Shown in pieces: positions 1-12,988 of a DNA stretch of 64,000 nucleotides; positions within the stretch are counted from its first letter, which is position 1, and each line of letters opens with the position of its first letter. The translations under genes were made by a program, and so were the position numbers. The notes under the pieces were generated by a model. The model was given only the letters and a program-made list of their open reading frames with translations. It had not been told where the DNA came from and searched no databases. Origin of the DNA: Aristolochia californica (taxonomy: Eukaryota > Streptophyta > Magnoliopsida > Piperales > Aristolochiaceae); NCBI GenBank assembly GCA_029961685.1, contig JARWKL010000004.1, positions 18,412,348 to 18,476,347 of the forward strand. The letters are read 5' to 3'.

Positions 1-3000
1 TGGAATTAACCAAACTTGGATAACAAATCATTTTCTTGTTCATTTGTGCTGTGTGAATAAATTTTTTTTACTAAAATTTGTTTATTGCCTTAAATTATTT
101 CCATACTCTAAAAATTTTATTTTGTTGTGATCTATTTCCCTTATATCTTTTTTTTTTTGGTTACGAGATGAAGGGAAAGTGAAAACTCAAGTTTTGATTT
201 AAGAAAAAAGTATAGATTTAAAAAGGAAAAGCACAATGCACAAATGTAGAGAGAGAAAATTACAAAAAGGGTCTGTAATTTTTAGGGATTGTAAAATCTT
301 TTTTGTCATTATATATCAGGTTCAGCAATCGTCGGTAAAAGGGAGAGGCGTGGGATTTTTAACTAAGTGTTGACTCCCAATCCATAAGTCGTTCCTCAAA
401 AAAATATAGCCCGTAATGCATCATAAATCACATCACAATCATATATGATCGTTAGGTTAGCTTTTTGTAAATGGGAAAAATATTGGGTTGTTTGACTCAT
501 GTAAATATCCCACCGCACGTTCACTTGAGAATTTAATGTTATTCTCTTTAAAAGGTTTGGATCCATAGGTAATGTTCATCTTTAACGTATTTCAAACATT
601 CTTATCTATTTTTTAAAACATATGTAGAAAAATCTCTTTCTTTTAAAATTCCAAGCTATTAGGCTTGAAATAGTGGAATTTCCCAAACTAGGATAAAAAA
701 AAGTTTTGTGTTCATTTGTGGTTTGTGAATAAATTTTCTTTAATTTCATTAGGTTATTTCTTTAAATTATTTCCATACATAAGCTCTAAAATTTTTATTT
801 TGTTGTGATCTATTTGCCTTTTATCTCTTTTTTTAGTTTGCGAGATGAAGGGAAAGTGAAAACTCAAGTTTTGATTTAGGAAAAAAGTATACATATAAAA
901 TGGAAATGCACAATGCAAAAATTTAGAGAGAGATAATTCCTAAAAGTGTTAGTAATTTTTAGGGATTTTAAGTTTATTTTAGTATTTATATATCAGGTTC
1001 TACTTTCTTCGGGAAAAGGGGGAGGCGGGGTATTTATAATTGAGTTTTGAATCCCAATCCATAACTCATTCCTTACAAAATATATACACATGATAAATCA
1101 CTTCACAATCATCTATGATCGTTAGGTCAGCTTTTTGTAAATGCGCAAAATAATGGCTTGTTTGACTAGGGTAAATATCCCACCGCACATTCACTTGAGA
1201 ATTTAATGTTATTCTCTTTAAAAGCTTTGGATCCATGGGTAATTTGCATATTTAATATGTTTCAAGCATGCATATCTTTTTTTGAAAACTTGTGTAAAAA
1301 AATCTCTTTCTTATAAAATTCCGAGCTAATACTGTGTAAATAAATTTTATTTACTTCCATTTTTTTATTGTCTTAAATTCTTCGATAAATAAACTCTAAA
1401 ATTTTCATTTTCTTGTGATCTATTTGCTTTTTATCTCTGTTTTTTTTACGAGATGAAGGGAAAGTGAAAAATCAAGGATTGATTTAAAAAAAAATTCATC
1501 TAAAAATAAAATGCACAAATGTAGAGTAACATAATTCTAAAAAATGTCTGTAATTTTTAAGGATTGTAAACTCTTTTTAGTTTTTATAAATTAGATTCTG
1601 GAACCGCCGGGAAAAGGGGGAGGCGGGGGAGTTTAACTGAGAGTTGACTCCCAATCCATAAGTCATTCCTTACAAAAATATAGCCTTTTTACGCATGATA
1701 AATCCCTTTACAATCTTCTATAATCGTTAGGTTAGTTTTTTTTAAATGGGCAAAATAATGGCTTGTTTGACTTGGGTAAATATCCCACCGCACGTTCACT
1801 TGAGAATTTAATGTTATTCACTTTCAAAGGTTTGGATCCATAGGTCATTTGAATCTTTAAGATGTTTCAAGCATGCATATCCATTTTTTAAAATGTATGT
1901 AGAAAATCTCTTTCTTATAAAATTCCAAGCTACTAGGGTTGAACTAGTGGAATTACCCAAACTTGGATAACAAAACTTTTGTGTTCATTTGTGGGGAGTG
2001 AATAAATTTTTTTTACTTACATTTGTTTATTGCTTTAAATTCTTTCCATACACAAACTTTAAAAGTTTCATTTTGCTGTGATCTATTTGCCTTTTTTCTC
2101 TTTTTTTTTGTTTACGAGAAGAACGAAAAGTGAAAACTCAAGTTTTGATTTAACAAAAAAGTATACATCTAAAATGGAAATGTTCAATGCACAAATTTAG
2201 TGAGAGATAATTCCAAAACGTGTTTGTAATTTTTAGGCCTTGTAAACTCTTTTTAGTTTTTATATCCCAGATTCTGCAATCGTTGGGAAAAGGGGGAGGC
2301 GACGACTTTTTAACTGAGTGTTGACTCCCAATCCATATGTCATTCCTTACAAAAATATTGCCCGTTACAGATGATAAATCACTTTATAATCATCTATAAT
2401 CTGTAGGTCAGCTTTTTTTAAATGGGCAAAATAATGGCTTGTTTGACTTGGGTAAATTTCCCATCACATGTTAATCTCTTTAAAAGGTTTGGATCCATAG
2501 GTCATTTGCATCTTTAACATGTTTCAAGCTTGCATATCCATTTTTTAGAACATATGTAGAAAAATCTCTTTTTTATAAAATTCCTAGCTCATAGGGTTGA
2601 ACTAGTGGAATTTCCCAAACTTGGATATCAAAACTTTTGTCTTCAGTTGTGGTGTGTGAATAAATTTTTTTTCTTACATTTTTTTATTGCTTTAAATTCT
2701 TTCCATACATAAACTCTAAAATTTTCATTTTGTTGTGATCTATTTGCCGTTTATCTTTTTTTTTCTTTGTGAGATGAAGGAAATTGAAAACTCAAGTTTT
2801 GATTTAAGAAAAAAGTATACATCTAAAATGGAAATGCACAATGCACAAATATAGAGAGAGATAAATCCAAAAATTGTCTCTAATTTTTAGGGTTTGTAAA
2901 CTCATTTTTGTTTTTATAAATAAGGTTATGAAAACGTCTGAAAATGGGGAGGCGGGGGATTTTTAACTGAGTGTGGACTCCCAATCCATAAGTCATTCCT

Positions 3001-4820
3001 TACAAAAAGATAGCCAGTTACGCATCATAAATCACATTACAATCATTTATGATCGTTAGGTCAGCTATTTGTAAATGGGCAAAATAATGGCTTGTTTGAC
3101 TCGGGTAAATATCCCACCGCACGTTCACTAGAGAATTTAATGTTATTCACTTTAAAAGTTTTGGATCCATAGGTCATTTACATCTTTAACATGTTTCAAG
3201 CATGCATATCCATTTTTTAAAACACGTGTAGAAAAATCTGTTTCTTATAAAATTCCGAGCTATTGGGCTTGAAATAGTGGAATTTCCCAAACTTAGATAA
3301 AAAAAACTTTTGTGTTCATTTGTGGTGTGTGAATAAATTTTATTTACTTTCATTTGGTTATTGCTGTAAATTCTTTCCATATATAAACTCTAAAATTTTC
3401 ATTTTGATGTGATCTATTTGTCTTTAATCTCATTTTTATGTTTTAGAGATGAAGGGAAAGTGAAAACTCAAGTTTTGATTTAAGAAAAAAGTATTCATCT
3501 AAAATGGAAATGCACAATGGACAAATGTAATAAGAGATAATTCCAAAAAATGTATGTAATTTTAGGCATTGTTAACTCTTTTTAGTTATTATATATCAGA
3601 TTCTACAATCGTCGGGAAAAGGGGGGAGGCGGGGGATTTTTAACTGAGTGTTGACTCCTAAACCATAAGTCATTCCTTACAAAAATATAGCCTGTTTAAC
3701 GTGAAAAATCACTTTACAATCATCAATGATCGGTCAGTCAGCTTTTTGTAAATGGGCAAAATTAGGGCTTGTTTGACTCACGTAAATATCCCACCGCACG
3801 TTCACCTGGGAATTTAATGTTATTCTCTTTAAAAAGTTTGGATCCATAGGTCATTTGCATCTTTAACATGTTTCAAGCATGCTTATCCCTTTTTTAAAAC
3901 ATATGTTGAAAAATCTCTTTCTTATAAAATTCCGAGCTATTCGGGTTGAACTAGTGGAATTACGCAAACTTGGATAACAAAACATTTTTTTGTTCATTTG
4001 TGGTGTGTGAATAAATTTTCTTTACTTAGATTTGTTTGTTGCTTTAAATTATTTCCATACTTAAACTCTAAAATTTTCATTTTGTTGTTGTCTATCTGCC
4101 TTATATCTTTTTTTTTTGTTTACGAGATGACGGGAAAGTCAAAATTCAAGTTTTAATTTGAGAAAAAAGTATACATCTAAAAAGGAAAATCACAATGCAC
4201 AAATGTAGAGAGAGATAATTCAGAAAAGTGTTTGTAATTTTTAGGGATTGTGAACTCTTTTTAGTTTTTATATATCAACTTCTGCAATTTTCGGGAAAAG
4301 GGTTTTTGTTTATTTTTAACTGAGTGTTGACTCCCAATCCATAAGTCATTATTTACAAAAATATAGCCTATTACACAAGATAATTCACTTTACATTCATC
4401 TATGATAGTTAGGTCGGATTTTTGCAAATAGGAAAAATAATGGATTATTTGACTTGGGTAAATATCCTACCAAACGTTCACTTGAGAATTTAATGTTATT
4501 CTCAATAAAAGGTTTTGATCCATATGTCATTTGAATCTCTAACATGTTTCAAGCATGCATATCTATTTTTTAAAACATGTGTAGAAAAATCTCTTTCTTA
4601 TAAAATTTTGAGCTATTACGGTTGAACTAGTGGAATTTCCCAAACTTGGATATCAAACTTTTGTGTTAATTTGTGGTGTGTGAAAAAATTTTCTTTACTT
4701 ACATTTTTTTATTTCTTTAAATTCTTCCATACAAAAACTCTAAAAGTTTCATTTTGTTCTGATCTATTTGCCTTTTATCTCTTTATTTTGTTTACGAGAT
4801 GAAGGGAAAGTGAATACTCA
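1..4820 (+). repeat. A-type satellite, left block paralogous to right edge
   Basis: Landmarks lie near 488, 1158, 1763, 2439, 3092, 3769 and 4444. This block shares private variants, in order, with 58786-64000. Base 1 pairs with 58786, both leading into GGATAACAAATCATTTTC. The AGGCTTGAAATAGTGG variant near 662 pairs with the one near 59451. GCATATCTTTTTTTGAAAAC near 1270 pairs with one near 60055. ACAAAACATTTTTTTGTTC near 3972 pairs with one near 63158. GTGAATACTC near 4811 pairs with the last bases of the window. The two blocks differ by small indels and about one partial monomer between 3262 and 3960. Confidence 0.8.
1320..1345 (+). repeat. Monomer with ~70-bp deletion
   Basis: CGAGCTAATAC joins TGTGTAAATAAATT, losing the GAACTAGTGG and CCAAACTTGGATAACA part. 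The paralogous stretch near 60113 keeps it, so the loss came after those blocks separated. Confidence 0.85.
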
Positions 4821-5504
4821 AGTTTTGATTTAAGAAAAAAGTATACATATAAAAAGAAAATGCACAATGCACAAATTTAGAGAGAGATAATTCCAAAAAG
4901 TTTCTGTAATTTTTAGGGCTTGTATACTATTTTTAGTTTTTATATATCAGGTTCTGCAATCATCGGGAAAAGGAGATGGCGGGGGATTTTTAACTGAGTG
5001 TTGACTCCCAATCCATAAGTCATTCCTTACAAAAAATATAGCCTGTTACATATGATAAATCACTTTTCAATCATCTATGATCGTTAGGTCAGCTTTTTCT
5101 ACATGGGCAAAATAATGGCTTTTTTGACTCGAGTAAATATCCCACTGCACGTTCACTTGAGAATTTAATGTTATTCTCTTTAATAGGTTTGGATCCATAG
5201 GTCATTTGAATCTTTAACTTATTTCAAACTTGCATACCATTTTTTAAAACATGTGTAGAAAAATCTCTTTCTTATAAAATTCTGAGCTATTAGGGTTGAA
5301 CTAGTGGAATTACCGAAACTTGGATAACAAAATTTTTTTGTTCATTTGTTGTGTTTGGATAAATCTTCTTTACTTATATTTATTTATTGCTTTAAATTAT
5401 ATCCATACATAAATTCTAAATTTATATCATTTTTTTGTTGACGAGATGAAGGGAAAGTGAAAACTCATGTTTGGAGTTAAGGAAAAAGTATACATCTAAA
5501 ATGA

Positions 5505-5532
5505 AAATGCATAATGCACAATGCACAAATGT
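5505..5532 (+). repeat. Extra 9-bp slippage copy at the ATGCACA motif
   Basis: Monomers normally read ATGCACAATGCACAAATG, two short near-copies. Here a third is present (ATGCATAATGCACAATGCAC), a local slippage event. A related change is at about 52960 (CAATGAACAATGC). Confidence 0.8.
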
Positions 5533-7299
5533 ATAGAGAGATAATTCCAAAATGTATCTATAATTTTTAGGGATTGTATACTCTTTATAGTTTTGATATA
5601 TCAGGTTCTGCAATAGTTGGGAAAATGGGGAGGCGAGGAATTTTTAAATTAGTGTTGACTCCCAATCCTTAAGTCATTCCTTACAAAAATAAAACCTGTT
5701 ATGCTTGATAAATTACTTTACTATCATTTATGATCTTGAGGTCAGCTTTTTGAAAATTGGCAAAATAATGGCTTGTGTTACTCAGGGAAATATCCCACTG
5801 AATGTTCACTTGAGAATTTAATATTATTCTCATTAAAAGGTTTGGATCCATAGGTCATTTTCATCTTTAACATGTTTAAGGCATGCATATCCATTTTTTA
5901 TAGCATGCATAGAAAAATCTCTTTCTTATAAAATTCTTAGCTATAAAGGTTGATCTATTGGAATTACCCAAACTTGGATAACAAAACTTTTGTGTTCATT
6001 TGTATGTGTGAAAAAATTTTCTTTACTTACATTTGTTTATTGCTTTAAATTCTTTCAATACTTCAACTGTAAAATTTTCATTTTGTCGTGATCTATTTGC
6101 CTTTTATCTCTTTTTTTTTTTTTTGTTTACGAGATGAAGACAAAGTAAAAACTCATGTTTTCATTTAAGAAAAAAATATAGATCTAAAATAGAAATGCAC
6201 AATGCACAAATGTAGAGAGAGATAATACCAAAAAGTGTCTATAATGTTTAGGGATTGAAAACTTTTTTTTTATTATATATCAGGTTCTGCATTCGTCGGG
6301 AAAAGGGGGAGGTGAGGGATTTTTAACTGAGTGTTGACTCCCAATCCATAAGTCATTCCTTTAAAAATATAGCCGGTTACACATGATAAATCACTCTACA
6401 AACATCTATGATCGTTAGGTCAGCTTTTAATAAACGGGTAAAATAATGGCTTGTTTGACTCGAGTAAATATCCCGCCACACGTTCACTTGAGAATTTAAT
6501 GTTATTCTTTTTAAAAGGTTTGGATCCAACGGTCATTTGCATCTTTAACATGTTTCAAGCATGCATATCCATTTTTTAAAACATATGTAGAAAAATCTCT
6601 TTCTTATAAAATTCCACGCTATTAGGGTTGAACTAGTGGAATTACCCAAACTTGGATAACAAAACTTTTGTGTTCATTTGTGGTGTGTGAATAAATTTTC
6701 TTTACTTACATTTGTTTATTATTGTAAATTCTTTCTATACATAAACTCTAAAATATTCTTTTTGCTCTGATCTATTTGCCCTTTATCTCTTTTTTTTTGT
6801 TTGTGAGATTAAGGGAAAGTAAAAAATCAAGTTTTTATTTAAGAAAAAAGTATACATCTAAAATGGAAATGCACAATGCACAAATGTAGACAGAGATAAT
6901 TCCTGAAAGTGTCTGTATTTTTTAGGAAATGTAAACTCATTTTAGTTATTATATATCAGGTTCTGCAATCTTCAGGAAAAGGGAGAGGTGGGGATTTTTG
7001 AATGAGTGTTGACTCCCAATCCATAAGTCATTCATTTAAAAAATATAGCCTGTTACTCATGGTAAATCACTCTACAATCATCTATGATAGTTAGGTCAGC
7101 TTTCTGTAAATGGGCAAAATTATGGCTTGTTTGACTAGGGTAAATATCCCACCGCACGTTCACTTGCGAATTTAATGTTGTTCTCTTTAAAAGGTTTGGA
7201 AACATAGGTCATTTGCATCTTTAACATGTTACAAGCATACATATCCATTTTTTAAAACATATGTAGAAAAATCTCTTTCTTATAAAATTCCGAGCTATT

Positions 7300-7325
7300 A
7301 GGGTTTGTGAATAAATTTTCTTTAC
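7300..7325 (+). repeat. Monomer with ~60-bp deletion
   Basis: GAGCTATTAGGGTT joins TGTGAATAAATTTTC, losing nearly the same part as at 1331 but with different edges. The two losses therefore look independent. Confidence 0.85.
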
Positions 7326-9184
7326 TTACATATGTTTATTGCAATAAATTATTTCCATACATAAACTCTAAAATTTTCATTTTGTTGTGATCTATTTGCC
7401 TTTTATCACTTTTTTTTGTTTGCTAAATGAAGGGGTAGTAAAAACTCATGTTTTGATTTAAAAAAAAAGTATACATCTAAAATGGAAATGTACAATGCAC
7501 AAATGTAGAGAGAGATAATTCCAAAAAATATCTGTAATTTTTAGGAAATGTAAACTCTTTTAAGTTTTTATATCAGGTTCTGCAATTGTTGGGAAAAGGG
7601 GAGGCGGGGGATTTTTGAGTGAGTGTTGACTCCAATCCAAAAGTTATTTTTTCAAAAAATATAGGTGGTTACGCATGATAAATCACTCTACTAGCATCTA
7701 TGATCGTTAGGTCAGCTTTTTGTAAATGGGCAAAATAATGGCTTGTTTGACTCGGGTAAATATCCCACCGCACGTCCACTTGATGATTTCTTGTTATTCT
7801 CTTTAAAAGGTTTGGAACCATACGTCATTTGGATATTTAACATGTTTCAAGCTTGCATATCCATTTTTTAAAACATATGTAGAAAAAAGCTCTTTCTTAT
7901 AAAATTCTGAGCTATCAGGGTTGAACTAGTGGAATTACCCAAACTTGGATCACAAAACTTTTGTGTTCATTTGTGGTGAGTGAATAAATTTTCTTTACTA
8001 ATATTTGTTTATTGCTTTAAATTCTTTCCATACATAAACGCTAAAATTTTAATTTTTTTGTGATCTATTTGCCTTTTATCTGTTTTTTTTTTGTTTGCGA
8101 GATGAAGGGAAAGTAAAAACTCAAATTTTGATTTAAGAAAAAAGGATACATCTAAAATGGAAATTCACAATTCACAAATGTAGATAGAGATAATTCCAAA
8201 AAGTGTCTTAAATTTTTAGAGATTGTAAACTCTTTTTATTTTTAATATATCATGTACGGCAATCGTCGGGAAAAGGCGAAGGTGGCAGATTTTAACTGAG
8301 TGTTGAATCCCAAACCATAAGTCATTCCTTACAAAAATATAACTAGTTATGCATGATAAATCATTGTACAATCATCTATGATTGTCAGGTCAGCTTTTTG
8401 TAAATGGGCAAAATAATGGCTTGTTTGACTCGAGTAAATAACCCACCACACGTTCACTTGAGAATTTAATTATATTCTCTTTAAAAGGTTTGGATCCATA
8501 GGTCTTTTGGATCTTTAACATGTTTCAAGCATGCATATCCATTTTTTAAAAAATATGTAGAAAAATTTCTTTCTTATAAAATTCTGAGCTATTAGTGTTA
8601 AACTAGCGGAATTACCCAAACTAGGATAACAAAACTTTTGTGTTCATTTGTGGTGTGCAAATAAATTTTCTATAATTACATTTTTTTATTGCTTTAAATT
8701 CTTTCCTTACATAAACTCTAAAATTTTCATTTCTTTTTATATATTTGCCTTTTATCTCAATTTTTATTTTGCGAGTTGAAGGGAATGCAAAAACTCAAGT
8801 TTTCATTTAAGAAAAAACTATACATCTAAATTTGAAATCCACAATGCACAAATGTAGAGAGAAAATTCCAAAAACTATCTATAATCTTTTGGGATTGTAA
8901 AATCTTTTTATTTTTTATATATCATGTTCAGCAATAGTCAAGAAAAGGGGGAGGCGGGGGATTTTTAACTGAGTGTTGACTCCCAATCGATAAGTCATTC
9001 CTTACAAAAATATAGCCAGTTACGCAAGATAAATAACTTTAGAACAATCTATGATCATGAGGTTAGCTTTTTGTAAATGCGCAAAATAATGGCTTGTTTG
9101 ACTCGGGCAAATATCCCACCACACGTTCACTTGAGAATATAATGTTATTCTCTTTAAAAGGTTTGGACCCATAGGTCATTTGCA

Positions 9185-9210
9185 TCTATAACATGTGTTG
9201 AAAAATCTCT
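9185..9210 (+). repeat. 33-bp deletion between two ACATGT copies
   Basis: Most monomers read AACATGTTTCAAGCATGC and then, 33 bp later, ACATGTGTAG. Here AACATGTGTTGAAAAATC joins the first directly to the second, leaving one ACATGT. This is the expected product of deletion between short direct repeats. Confidence 0.88.
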
Positions 9211-10365
9211 TTCTTATAAAATTCTGAGCTATTAGGGTTGAACTACTGGAATTTCCCAAACTTGGATAACAAAACTTTTGTGTTCATTTGTGGTGTGTGA
9301 ATAAATTTTCTTTACTTACGTTTTTTTATTTCTTTAAATCCTTCCATATATAAAATCTAAAATTTTTATTTCGTTGTGATCTATTTTTTTTGTTTGTGAG
9401 ATGAAGGGAAAATGAAAACTCAAGTTTTGATTTAAGAAAAAAGTATATATCTAAAATGGAAATTCACAATACACAAATTTAGAGAGAGATAATTCTAAAA
9501 AGTGTCTGTAATTTTTAGGGATTGTAAATTTTGTTTAGCTTTTATATACTAGGTTCTGCAATCGTTGGGAAAAGGGGGAGGTGGGGGATTTTTAACTGAG
9601 TGTTGACTCCCAATCCATAAGTCATTCCTTACAAAAATATAGCTCATTACGCATGATAAATCACTTTACAATCATCTATGATTGTTAAGTCAACTTTTTG
9701 TAAATTGACAAAATAATCACTTGTTTGACTCAGGTAAATATCCCACTGCATGTTCACTGGAGAATTTAATGTTATTCTCTTTAAAAGACTTGGATCCATA
9801 GGTAATTTTCATCTTTAAGAAGTTTCAAGCTTGTACATCCATATTTTAAAACATCTGTAGAAAAATCTCTTTCTTATAAAATTCCGAACAATTAGGGTTG
9901 GACTAGTGGAATTTCCAAAACTTGGATAACAAAATTTTGTGTTCATTTTTGGTGTTTGAATAAATTTTATTTACTTACATTTTTTTGTTGCTTTAAATTC
10001 TTTCCATACATAAAATCTAAAATTTTCATTTTGTTGTGATCTATTTGCCTTTTATCCTTTTTTTTTTATTACGTGATGAAGGGAAAGTGAAAACTCAAGT
10101 TTCAATTTAGGAAAAAAGTATCCATCTAAAATAGAAATGCACAATGCATAAATGAAGAGAGAGATAATTCCAAAAAGTGTCTTTATTTTCAAGGGATTGT
10201 AAACTCTTTTTAGTTTTTATTTATGAGGTTGTGCAATCGTCGGGAAAAGGGAGAGGCAGGGGATATTTAACTGAGTGTTGACTCCCAATCCATAAGTCAT
10301 TCCATCCAAAAATATTGCCCGTTATGCATGATAAATCACTTTACAATCATCTATGATCGTTAGGT

Positions 10366-10390
10366 CAGCTTCTCTTTAAATGGTTTCGAT
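10366..10390 (+). repeat. Monomer with ~80-90 bp deletion including the landmark
   Basis: GGTCAGCTT is followed at once by CTCTTTAAATGG. The TTGTTTGACTC landmark and the CACGTTCACTTGAG segment are missing. Neighbouring landmarks at 9721 and 10992 are 1271 bp apart, short of two monomers by about that amount. Confidence 0.9.
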
Positions 10391-11508
10391 CCATAGGTCA
10401 TTTGCATCTTTAACATGTTTTAAGCATGCATATCTAATTTTTAAAACATGTGTAGACAAATCTCTTTCTTTTAAAATTCTGAACTATTTGGGTTGAACTA
10501 GTGGAATTTCTCAAACTTGGATAACAAAACTTTTGTGTTCATTTGTGATGTCTGAATAAATTTTCTTTACTTACGTTTTTTTATTGCTTTAAATTCTTCC
10601 ATCCATAAAATATTAAATTTTCCATTTTGTTGTGATCTATTTGCCTTTTATCTATTTTTTTTATTTGCGAGATGAAGGGAAAGTGAAAACTCAAGTTTTG
10701 ATTTATGAAAAGAGTATACATCTAAAATGGAAATTCACAATGCAAAAATGTAGAGAGAGATAATACCAAAAAGTGTCCGTAATTTTTAAGGATTGTATAC
10801 TCCTTTTACTTTTTATATATCTGGTTCTGCAATCGTCGGGAAAAGGTGGTGGCGGGGGATTTTTAAAATAGTGTTGACACCCCATCCATAAGTCATTCCT
10901 TACAAAAATATGGCCCGTTATGCGTGATAAATCACTTTACAATCATCTATGATCAATAGGGCAGCTTTCTGTAAGTGGGCGAAAAACTGGCTTATTTGAC
11001 ACGGGTAAATATCCCACAGCACGTTCACTTGAGAATTTAATGTTATTCTCTTTAAAAGGTTTGGATCCATAGGTCATTTGTATCCTTAACATGTTTCAAG
11101 CATGAATATCCATTTTTTTGAACATGTGTAGAAAATTCTCTTTCTTATATAATTCCGAGCTATTAGGGTTGTACTAATGGAATTTCCCAAACTTGGATAA
11201 CAAAACTTTAGTGTTCATTTGTGATGTGTGAATAAATTTTCTTTACTTGCATTTTTTTATTGCTTTAAATTCTTTCCATACATAAACTCTAAAATTTTCA
11301 TTTGTGATCAATTTGCCTTTTATCACTTTTTTTTGTTTGCGAGAAGAAGGGAAATTAAAAATTCAAGTTTTGATTTAAGAAAAAAGTATAATCTAAAATA
11401 GAAAAGCACAATGCACAAATGTAGAGAGAGATAATTCCAGCATGGGTCTGTAATTTTCAGGGATTGTGAACTATTTTTAGTTTTTATATACCAGGTTCTG
11501 CAATCGTC

Positions 11509-11529
11509 GGGAAAAGGGGGAGGCGGGGG
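11509..11529 (+). repeat. G-rich purine patch of the monomer (representative copy)
   Basis: Nearly every monomer has this patch after GCAATCGTCG: a run of GGG, AAAA, GGGGG, then AGGC and GGGGG, followed by ATTTTTAACTGAG. It is the only strongly GC-rich stretch of an otherwise AT-rich unit. It could form a G-quadruplex, and it resembles a retrotransposon polypurine tract; neither is proven. Many copies are weakened, for instance those at 28930 and 29600. Confidence 0.8.
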
Positions 11530-12988
11530 ATTTTTAACTTAGTGTTGACTCCCCATCCATAAGTCATTCTTTACAAAAATATAGCCCGTTACACATGATA
11601 AATCACTTTTCAATCATCTATAATCGTGAGGCCAACTTTTTTGTAAATGGGAAAAATAAATATCCCACAGCACGTTCACTTGAGAATTTAATGTTATTGT
11701 TTTAAATGGTTTGGATCCGTAGGTCATTTCCGTCTTTCACATGTTTCAAGGATGCATATCCATTTTTTAAAACAAGTGTAAAAAATATTTCTTATTAAAT
11801 TCTGAGCTATTAGGGTTGAACTAGTGGAATTTCCCAAACTTGGATAACAAAACTTTTGTATTCATTTGTGGTGTGTGAATAAATTTTCTTTACTTACGTT
11901 GGTTTATTACTTTAAATTCAATCCACACATAAACTCTAAACTTTTCATTTTATTGTGATCTATTTCCGTGTCATCTCTTTTTTTAATTTTGTGAGATAAA
12001 GGAAAAGTGAAAACTCAAATTTTGATTTAAGAAAAAAGTAAACAAATAAAATGCAAATGCACAATGCACAAATGTAGAAATAGATAATTCCAAAAAGTAT
12101 CTATAATTTTTAGGGATTGTAAACTTTTTTTAGTATTTAAATATTAGGTTCTGCATTTGTTGGGAAAAGGGGGAGGGGGTGAATTTTAACTGAGTTTTGA
12201 ATCCCAATCCATAAGTCATTCCTTAAAAACATATAGCCCAATACACATGATAAATCACTTTACAATCATCTATGATCGTTAGGTTAACTTTTTAAATGGG
12301 CAAAATAATGGCTTGTTTGACTCAAGTACATATCCCACCGCACGTACACTTGAAAATTTAATGAAATCTCTTTAAAAGGTTTGGATCCATAGGTCATTTG
12401 CATATTTAACATGTTTCAAGCATGTATATCCACTTTTTAAAACATATGTAGAAAAATCTTTTTCTTATAAAATTCAGAGCTATTAGGTTTGAACTAGTGG
12501 AATTTCCCAAACTTGGATAACAAAACTTTTGTGTTCATTTGTGGTGTGTGAATAAATTTTGTTTACTTACATTGGTTTATTACTTTAATTTCTTTACATA
12601 CATAAACTATAAATTTTTCATTTTGTTGTGATCTATTTGCCTTTTAGCACTTTTTTTCGTTTACGAGATGAAGGGAAAGTGAAAACTCAAGTTTTGCTTT
12701 AAGAAAAAAGTATACATCTAAAATGGAAATGCACAATGCAAAAATTTAGAGAGTGATAATTCAAAAAAAGTGTCTATAATTTTTAGGGATTGTAAACTCT
12801 TTTTAGTTTTTATATATCAAGTTCTGCAATCGTCGGTAAATGGGGGAGGCGGTGGATTTTTAACTGAGTGTTGACTCCCAATCCATAAGTAATTCCTTAA
12901 AAAAGTATAACCTGTTACGCATGATAAATCACTTTACAATCATCTATGATCGTTAGGTCAACTTTTTGTAAATGTGTAAAATAATGGC

